A program made the translations under genes and the position numbers. Shown one piece after another: positions 32,592 to 38,079 of a stretch of DNA of 38,079 nucleotides; the stretch's first letter is position 1, and the number at the start of each line of letters is the position of its first letter. The notes below the pieces were generated by a model. That model was not told where the DNA came from, did no database searches, and worked only from the letters and a program-made list of their open reading frames with translations. Source of the DNA: Flavimaricola sp. Lineage in GTDB: Bacteria; Pseudomonadota; Alphaproteobacteria; Rhodobacterales; Rhodobacteraceae. The stretch covers positions 1 to 38,079 of the forward strand of contig JAHDDU010000029.1 of assembly GCA_020629175.1 (NCBI GenBank), in the 5' to 3' direction.

Positions 32592-33650
32592 TTAGCGAAT
32601 ACGCATCTCTGTTTCAGCGTCAAAGAGATAGACCCGCTCGGTCTCAAAGTTCAAACCAACGCTGTCACCCTCAGACACCCGATCATCGCCGCGTTCTTCG
32701 ACAACGATCCGCTCGCCTGTGGGCGCCTGCAGATAGGCATATGACACGCCGCCCAGGCTCTCGGTCAAATCAACGCGGAATGTGTCGCCTGCCGGATCAA
32801 GCGACAAGTGCTCGGGCCGCAGACCCACATGCACAGCCTTGCTCTCATGGGCGGCGGCAACTGACTTTGCCACCGTCCGGCCAAGGCCTGGCACATCCAC
32901 ACCGCCGTTTTTGATGGTCCCACCGACAAAATTCATCGATGGCGAGCCGATAAATCCGCCCACAAACTTGTTGTTGGGATCACGGTAAAGCTCCATTGGC
33001 GCGCCCACCTGCTCGATCACACCCTTGCGCAGCACGACGATCTTGTCTGCGAGCGTCATCGCTTCAACCTGATCGTGCGTCACGTAGATCATCGTTGCCC
33101 CGATCTCGCGGTGCAGACGCGAAATCTCGACCCGCATGTCGACGCGCAATTCCGCATCGAGGTTGGACAGCGGCTCGTCAAAGAGGAACACCTCCGGCCC
33201 GCGGACAATCGCACGGCCAATCGACACGCGCTGCCGCTGACCCCCGGACAAAGCCGCCGGCTTGCGGTCCAGATACTCATCCAGTTTCAGAATGCGGCTG
33301 GCTTCGGCCACTTTCTCATCAATGACGTTCTTGGGGTGCCCGTTCATCTTGAGGCCAAACCCCATATTCTCCTTCACCGTCATATGCGGATAAAGCGCGT
33401 AGGTCTGGAACACCATCGCCACGCCCCGCTCGGATGGATCAAGCTTGGTCACGTCGCGCGCGCCGATGTGGATCTGGCCGCCTGTGGTCTCCTCCAGACC
33501 CGCAACCATCCGCAGCAAAGTTGACTTGCCGCAGCCAGATGGCCCAACGAACACGCAAAACTCCCCGTCCTCAATCTCAAGGTCGACCCCATGGATCACC
33601 TGCGTTTCACCGTACTTCTTGATGACCGAGTTTAGAGTCACACCTGTCAT
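32592..33650 (-). CDS. Sugar ABC transporter ATP-binding protein (MalK/UgpC family)
   Basis: This 352-residue ATPase belongs to a CUT1 importer. Walker A is GPSGCGKST, the signature LSGGQRQRVSIGRA, Walker B VFLFDEPLSNLDAELR and the switch YVTHDQVEAMTLADK. The C-terminal regulatory TOBE-type domain runs from about 240 to the end (HVGLRPEHLSL). ATG 33650 has GGGAGG. It is co-transcribed 13 bp after iclR and separated from its presumed permeases, which lie on the other strand beyond iclR. It probably energises those permeases, since they have no ATPase of their own here. Confidence 0.92.
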   Translation of the reverse strand: MTGVTLNSVIKKYGETQVIHGVDLEIEDGEFCVFVGPSGCGKSTLLRMVAGLEETTGGQIHIGARDVTKLDPSERGVAMVFQTYALYPHMTVKENMGFGLKMNGHPKNVIDEKVAEASRILKLDEYLDRKPAALSGGQRQRVSIGRAIVRGPEVFLFDEPLSNLDAELRVDMRVEISRLHREIGATMIYVTHDQVEAMTLADKIVVLRKGVIEQVGAPMELYRDPNNKFVGGFIGSPSMNFVGGTIKNGGVDVPGLGRTVAKSVAAAHESKAVHVGLRPEHLSLDPAGDTFRVDLTESLGGVSYAYLQAPTGERIVVEERGDDRVSEGDSVGLNFETERVYLFDAETEMRIR

Positions 33651-33663
33651 AGCTCACCTCCCG

Positions 33664-34449
33664 CTAATGCTTTTGAGTGTCTGGAAATTGCCAAGATTTG
33701 GCTTCAGCCCCGATCTGAGATGCTGTCTGCAGCAAAACAGGTCGAAAGGCCTCAAGCGATTCGAGGCTGTAGCGAATCGTTGATGTTGCAATCGACAGCG
33801 CGCCTACGACGCGCTGATCATCTGCAAGAATTGGGGCGGCTATACTGATAATGCCGCGTTCATGTTCTTCTCGGTCAAAGGCCACGCCATCCGCCCGAAT
33901 TTCGATAAGTTCTGCACTCAGAGTGTCGGCCTGTGCATGTGTCGTATCGGTATACTGCATATAGGCTTGTTGGCGGAGCGCCTGTTCCTGCCTGTCATCT
34001 GGAAGGAAGGCCAGAATAGCCTTGCCAACGCCCGTGCAATAGGCCGGTGCCACCTGCCCCGTCTGCGCCAGAGTATCATACGTGTGCGCGGGTTTGCGTT
34101 TATCCACAAACAGCACTTGGCCGTTATCTAATTGGGCCAAATGCACTGCTTCGCCCACACCTGCGGCCAAATCATCAAGGAATGGCCGCGCAATTGGGGC
34201 CAATGTGCTCTGCGCCCAGGCAGCATGCGCCAACCGCACCAGACGGATGCCCGGCGCATAGGTTTGATCGCGATCATTATAGGATAACAGTTTCTGGGAC
34301 GTCAGCGTTTGAACAAGACGAAAGAGCGTTGCCTTTGGATAGTCAGACCCGGCCAGCAGCTCAGAAAACCGGACGGGACGACCAAAGGCCGCCACTTGGT
34401 CAAGCACTTCCATTGCTTTGCCAACTGTGCCACCGTTTCCGTCCGACAT
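33664..34449 (-). CDS. IclR-family transcriptional regulator
   Basis: This 261-residue regulator of the divergent transporter has an N-terminal winged HTH (VGKAMEVLDQVAAFGRPVRFSELLAGSDYPKATLFRLVQTLTSQKLLSY, residues about 8-57). The C-terminal effector domain follows, with EAVHLAQLDNGQVLFVDKR, AYCTGVGKAILAFLPD, VAFDREEHERGIISIAAPI and GALSIA, all typical. ATG 34449 has GGAGG upstream. The inverted repeat in the 153-bp divergent gap is its likely operator. It probably senses the imported sugar or a product. Confidence 0.92.
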   Translation of the reverse strand: MSDGNGGTVGKAMEVLDQVAAFGRPVRFSELLAGSDYPKATLFRLVQTLTSQKLLSYNDRDQTYAPGIRLVRLAHAAWAQSTLAPIARPFLDDLAAGVGEAVHLAQLDNGQVLFVDKRKPAHTYDTLAQTGQVAPAYCTGVGKAILAFLPDDRQEQALRQQAYMQYTDTTHAQADTLSAELIEIRADGVAFDREEHERGIISIAAPILADDQRVVGALSIATSTIRYSLESLEAFRPVLLQTASQIGAEAKSWQFPDTQKH

Positions 34450-34504
34450 ATGAGGTTATCCTCCGGTCTGTTCGTAATCCGCCTCACATTTGGGCGGGTT
34501 AGTG

Positions 34505-34570
34505 TTGACAAGCATACGCAGGTCGCGATTATGATTTCAATATGTAAGACTGTGTTCCAAATAATGGAAC
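34505..34570 (+). promoter_or_regulatory. Promoter and IclR-type operator of the binding-protein operon
   Basis: TTGACA at 34505-34510 is a perfect -35 hexamer; a TATGAT at 34530-34535 is the best -10, with a 19-bp spacer that is longer than ideal. Downstream, GTTCCA (34554-34559) and TGGAAC (34565-34570) form a perfect inverted repeat with five bases between. The repeat falls beyond the predicted start site, so bound regulator would block elongation. Confidence 0.5.
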
Positions 34571-34602
34571 CTGTCAAAGGTAAAACTAGGGAGGACTACC
34601 TT

Positions 34603-35859
34603 ATGAAATCTTTTGCTAAATGGTCTGCGGCATCCGCCGTTGCGGCTATGATGGCGACATCGGCATCTGCTGATGGTCACGCACTGTCGGGTGATCTTGT
34701 GATCTTCTCCGACATGTCCAACCCTGCGCCCCGCGCAGTGATGGAAGGAATGGTCGAGCGTTTTGGCGCGATGCACCCCGATCTGAACATTGAGCTGACG
34801 ATCATTGATCGCGAAGCCTACAAAACACAGATCCGTAACTTCCTGACTGCAGACGCGCCAGACGTCGCCAACTGGTACGCTGCCAACCGCATGCGTCCTT
34901 ATGTTGACGCCGGCCTGTTCATGGACATCTCCGACCTCTGGGCCGAAGAAGAGTTCGCAAACCTTGCCTCTACCCGCGGCGCGATGACAATCGACGGCGC
35001 TCAGTACGGCGTGCCTTACACATACTACCAGTGGGGCGTTTACTACCGTGAAGACATCTTCGCCGAGCTGGGTCTCTCCGAGCCCACAACCTGGGAAGAA
35101 GAGCTGGCAAACTGCCAGGTTATCGTCGACAGCGGCCGTGCTTGCTACTCCATCGGCTCCAAGTTCCTTTGGACAGCTGGCGGTTGGTTTGACTACATCA
35201 ACATGCGCACAAACGGCTACGACTTCCACGCCTCGCTGCTCGCCGGCAACGAGAGCTGGACATCTGACGAAGTTCGCGCAACTTTCGCCAACTGGCGTCA
35301 GCTGATCGACATGGGCGGCTTCATCGCTGACCACCAGTCCTACAGCTGGCAGGAAGCGCTGCCCTTCGTCGTTGAAGGTGAAGCAACAGCCTACCTCATC
35401 GGTAACTTTGCTGTTCAGCCGCTGCGTGACGCAGGCCTGACAGATGATCAGCTGGACTTCTACCAGTTCCCAGCGATCAACAGCGATGTTGAGCTGGCCG
35501 AAGACGCACCAACAGACACGTTCCACATCCCATCGGGTGCCCAGAACGTTGAAGCTGCGAAGGAATTCCTCCGCTTTGTGGTGTCGGCTGAAAACCAGAC
35601 CATCATCAACGCAGGCGACGCACTTGGTCAGCTGCCCGTCAACTCTGCCGCATCCGTGGACGATGACGAGTTCCTGAACCAGGGCTTTGCAATGCTCTCC
35701 TCCAACAGCCCAGGCGGCGTGGCACAGTTCTTTGACCGTGACGCCCCAGCTGAGATGGCCGCCATCGCGATGGAAGGTCTGCAGGAGTTCATGGTGTTCC
35801 CCGACAACCTCGAGGACATCCTGGCCCGTCTCGAAGACGCACGCGGTAGCGTCTACTAA
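34603..35859 (+). CDS. ABC sugar-binding protein (CUT1, extracellular family 1)
   Basis: This 418-residue periplasmic binding protein has a signal peptide (MKSFAKWSAASAVAAMMATSASA before DGHALS). Family 1 blocks include FSDMSNPAPRAVMEGMVERFGAMHPDLNIELTIIDREAYKTQIRNFLTADAPDVANWYA, YGVPYTYYQWGVYYREDIFAELGLSEPTTWEEEL and a C-terminal region ending in LARLEDARGSVY. The start ATG at 34603 follows AGGGAGGAC. Codons are strongly biased toward C-ending forms, as expected for a highly made protein. It is followed by hairpins, then two permeases. The ligand is a sugar or related polyol, not identified. Confidence 0.93.
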   Translation: MKSFAKWSAASAVAAMMATSASADGHALSGDLVIFSDMSNPAPRAVMEGMVERFGAMHPDLNIELTIIDREAYKTQIRNFLTADAPDVANWYAANRMRPYVDAGLFMDISDLWAEEEFANLASTRGAMTIDGAQYGVPYTYYQWGVYYREDIFAELGLSEPTTWEEELANCQVIVDSGRACYSIGSKFLWTAGGWFDYINMRTNGYDFHASLLAGNESWTSDEVRATFANWRQLIDMGGFIADHQSYSWQEALPFVVEGEATAYLIGNFAVQPLRDAGLTDDQLDFYQFPAINSDVELAEDAPTDTFHIPSGAQNVEAAKEFLRFVVSAENQTIINAGDALGQLPVNSAASVDDDEFLNQGFAMLSSNSPGGVAQFFDRDAPAEMAAIAMEGLQEFMVFPDNLEDILARLEDARGSVY

Positions 35860-35865
35860 GACCAA

Positions 35866-35919
35866 GATGGGGTAAAACCCCATCCTACGGCCCCCTGCTC
35901 CATCACGGCGCGGGGGGCC
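35866..35919 (+). terminator. Two stem-loops after the binding-protein gene
   Basis: GATGGGGT-AAA-ACCCCATC (35866-35884) is a perfect 8-bp stem; GGCCCCC (35889-35895) with GGGGGCC (35913-35919) is a second. Neither has a T-run. They probably cause partial termination or protect the upstream message, giving more binding protein than permease. Confidence 0.6.
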
Positions 35920-36003
35920 ACACCACCACATAGCCTGACCTATCTGCAAACGCGCGCCTCGCGTTTTCACATGGGCCAAGTGCCACAATCCAGGGAGGGG
36001 AGA

Positions 36004-37047
36004 ATGGCAGATACGTCGATTCAGCCAGGCGTCGCCGCGCGAAGCGGACGAGGCTGGTACAAACGAAACGAAATCGCTGTCACGCCGTGGTTGTTCTTGC
36101 TGCCCGGCGTTTTGTTTTTCGCCGTCTACGTGATCTGGCCCATTTTCCAGAGCTTCCAAATCTCTTTGTACGAATGGGACGGCCTCGACCGCCCTGTGTA
36201 TGTGGCCCTCGAAGGCGCTGAGATCACCGACGCCGAATGTGACGCGCTTGGCCCCCGCGCCCGCGGCAATCCGGGCTGTGCAGATAGTGGCACCACCGCC
36301 TCCACCGCTGAATATGTGGGTCTGGACAACTACCGCGAGCTTTTGGGCGACCGGAACTTTGAAACATCGCTCTGGAACAACCTTAAATGGCTGATCCTTT
36401 ACCTTTTGGCGATCCCGGCAGGCCTCTTCATCGCGCTATTCCTCAACCAAACCGTCTTTGGCATCCGGCTTTACAAGTCGATGTTTTTCTTCCCCTTTGT
36501 GATCAGCCAGATCGTCGTGGGCCTGGTCTTCTCGTGGTTTTACAGGCCTGACGTCGGGCTTTTACCGCCCATATTGGCGTTCTTCGGCCTCGAGGGCGTA
36601 AACGTGCTCGGGGACCCTACGCTCGCCACCTACGGCATCATCGCAGCCGGCCTCTGGCCGCAGACGGCCTATTGCATGATCCTCTATCTCACCGGCCTCA
36701 ACGCGGTGGACCCCGAGCAGGTCGAGGCCGCACGTCTTGATGGCGCCAAGGGTCACAAAATGCTGTGGTATGTGATCATCCCACAGCTCAAACCCGCGAC
36801 CTTCATCGCCTTTGTCGTGACCATCATCGGCGCCCTGCGCTCGTTTGACCTCATCTCAATCATGACAAACGGCGGGCCGTTCGGCTCCACCCGCGTGCTG
36901 TCGTTCTACATGTTCGAAAAAGCGCTCAGCGAATACGGCTTCCGTATGGGATATGGCGCGGCCATCGCCGTGGTGCTGTTCATCATCATGCTGTTCTTCA
37001 TCGGCTACTTCCTGTGGTCGATGTACCAAGACGAGAAGGGGCGCTAA
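36004..37047 (+). CDS. Sugar ABC transporter permease 1 (CUT1)
   Basis: This is a 347-residue MalF/UgpA-type permease. The hydrophobic start follows a charged N-terminus (WYKRNEIAVTPWLFLLPGVLFFAVYVIWPIFQSFQISLYEWDG). After the first helix there is an extracytoplasmic loop of about 50 residues with two Cys (AECDALGPRARGNPGCADSG). The EAA motif for ATPase contact is EAARLDGAKGHKMLWYVIIPQLKPA. ATG 36004 has GGGAGGGGAG upstream. It is one base away from permease 2. Confidence 0.9.
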   Translation: MADTSIQPGVAARSGRGWYKRNEIAVTPWLFLLPGVLFFAVYVIWPIFQSFQISLYEWDGLDRPVYVALEGAEITDAECDALGPRARGNPGCADSGTTASTAEYVGLDNYRELLGDRNFETSLWNNLKWLILYLLAIPAGLFIALFLNQTVFGIRLYKSMFFFPFVISQIVVGLVFSWFYRPDVGLLPPILAFFGLEGVNVLGDPTLATYGIIAAGLWPQTAYCMILYLTGLNAVDPEQVEAARLDGAKGHKMLWYVIIPQLKPATFIAFVVTIIGALRSFDLISIMTNGGPFGSTRVLSFYMFEKALSEYGFRMGYGAAIAVVLFIIMLFFIGYFLWSMYQDEKGR

Positions 37048-37048
37048 G

Positions 37049-37996
37049 ATGTTTCCAAGACCCATTGAAAAATCGTCTCCCGCCTGGCGCGGTGGCTATC
37101 AGGTCATGCTGCCCATTGCCCTGATCATGTGGCTTTTGCCGCTGCTCGCTGTGGCCCTCTTCTCGATCAAGCCAGACGGTGACTTTACCGCAGGCGAGAT
37201 CTGGTCCCTGCCCTCCTACTTTGCTGGAGGTGAAAACTACGGCACGGTATTCGGCAATTGGCAACGCACGGTCGACGGCTGCTCCGGCAACCTCTGGCCG
37301 ATGATCTTCAACGATACATCGTTCTGTATCTTTGGGTTTGGATGGGATTACTCCGGCTCGGACATGGTGCGCTACATGTTCAACTCGGTGATGATCACAA
37401 TCCCCACCGTAATCGGCGTTGTAATCCTGTCGTCCATGACCGGCTTTGCCCTTGGCGTTTACAAGTTCCGCGGCAACCTGTTGATTTTCTTCATGTTCGT
37501 CGCCGGAAACTTTGTCCCGTTCCAGATCCTGATGGTCCCCGTCCGCGACCTGACGCTCGATATGGGCCTCTACAACACCAAAACGGGCCTCGTGCTGTTC
37601 CACATCGCCTTCCAGACCGGCTTTGCGACGCTCTTCATGCGCAACTTCATCCGCGCCCTGCCCTACGAACTGATCGAGGCCGCACGCGTCGAAGGTATCG
37701 CAGAGTGGCGCATCTACTGGTACGTGGTCTTGCCACTGCTCAAGCCCGCTCTGGCGGCTATGGCAGTGCTGATCTTTACCTTCATCTGGAATGACTTCTT
37801 CTGGGCCGTGGTCCTAACCCAAGGCGCTGAGAGCCAGCCTGTGACAGCCGGCATCACATCCTTCAACGCCCAGTTCCGCGCGGCCTACCACCTGATGAGC
37901 GCCGGCGCCATCGTCGCCGCCCTGCCGCCAGTGGCGATGTTCTTCCTGATGCAAAAGCACTTCATCGCAGGCCTGACGCTGGGCGCTGTGAAGTAA
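37049..37996 (+). CDS. Sugar ABC transporter permease 2 (CUT1)
   Basis: This is a 315-residue MalG/UgpE-type permease. The first helix (VMLPIALIMWLLPLLAVALFSI) precedes a loop of about 80 residues with two Cys (TVDGCSGN, TSFCIFGF), then five helices. The EAA motif is EAARVEGIAEWRIYWYVVLPLLKPA. ATG 37049 lies one base after the stop of permease 1. A strong terminator follows its stop. Confidence 0.9.
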   Translation: MFPRPIEKSSPAWRGGYQVMLPIALIMWLLPLLAVALFSIKPDGDFTAGEIWSLPSYFAGGENYGTVFGNWQRTVDGCSGNLWPMIFNDTSFCIFGFGWDYSGSDMVRYMFNSVMITIPTVIGVVILSSMTGFALGVYKFRGNLLIFFMFVAGNFVPFQILMVPVRDLTLDMGLYNTKTGLVLFHIAFQTGFATLFMRNFIRALPYELIEAARVEGIAEWRIYWYVVLPLLKPALAAMAVLIFTFIWNDFFWAVVLTQGAESQPVTAGITSFNAQFRAAYHLMSAGAIVAALPPVAMFFLMQKHFIAGLTLGAVK

Positions 37997-38020
37997 AGAG
38001 AGCTTGGCAATAGATTTGAA

Positions 38021-38049
38021 AAGGCCCCGGCAAGCACGGGGCCTTTTTT
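38021..38049 (+). terminator. Rho-independent terminator
   Basis: AAGGCCCCG (38021-38029), loop GCAAGCA, CGGGGCCTT (38037-38045), then TTTTTT. It ends the binding protein - permease operon about 25 bp past its last stop codon. Confidence 0.92.
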
Positions 38050-38079
38050 GTTGGCCAGAAGTCAGCTTTGCGGGACGAA

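Noticed and set aside
34537-36159. 540-residue open frame opposite the CUT1 binding protein
   Set aside because: It is a shadow of a strongly codon-biased gene. It has no family motif, and the plus-strand product has a signal peptide and full family blocks.

Overview
The window reads as part of an alphaproteobacterial extrachromosomal replicon, most likely from the Roseobacter group of the Rhodobacterales. The evidence is its high GC, a replication module of the 'DnaA-like' kind known from Rhodobacterales plasmids, many periplasmic-binding-protein transporters, and a GC-rich extragenic repeat of a style common in that family. All calls come from reading the sequence; no database search was run.

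Region 1 (1-4183) is the replication and maintenance module. A DnaA-like initiator (minus strand) diverges from an overlapping parA-parB pair across a 0.5 kb repeat-rich gap that is the likely origin. A family of palindromes with the core TTCCCCGCGGGGAA (parS candidates) lies inside parA, inside parB, on the parB stop codon and inside the neighbouring matB. An Xre/MbcA/ParS-type antitoxin with its own 18-bp perfect palindrome, but no visible toxin, closes the module.

Region 2 (4171-6577) holds a malonyl-CoA synthetase (matB) and a divergent inositol-monophosphatase-family phosphatase. Region 3 (6693-17257) is the most distinctive part. It is a two-gene operon of about 10.5 kb encoding a 2362-residue exported protein built of DUF11-type and SdrD-B-type repeats, and a 1154-residue outer-membrane beta-barrel protein ending in Phe. 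I propose that they form a surface structure with a dedicated outer-membrane partner.

Region 4 (17254-25816, all minus strand) contains a glutamine-synthetase-family (gamma-glutamyl-amine type) ligase, a three-gene CUT2-type sugar ABC transporter with a LacI-type palindrome upstream, and a cupin / FAD amine oxidase / TetR operon behind a palindromic operator. Kynureninase (kynU) follows. Region 5 (25884-32528, minus strand) holds a TauE/SafE permease coupled to a carboxymuconolactone-decarboxylase-family protein, a Tat-exported DUF1501 protein, a DUF1800 protein and an OmpR-type two-component system. Two unexplained inverted repeats flank that two-component system.

Region 6 (32592-37996) is a CUT1 sugar ABC transporter split into divergent halves. 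iclR and the ATPase read leftward; the binding protein and two permeases read rightward, with an IclR-type inverted repeat between the halves. It ends in a clear intrinsic terminator at the right edge. Overall this looks like a catabolic and surface-function plasmid or chromid: nutrient capture (two sugar importers), amine and tryptophan-derived nitrogen use, malonate activation and a large surface system. No rRNA, tRNA, CRISPR array or transposase was seen.
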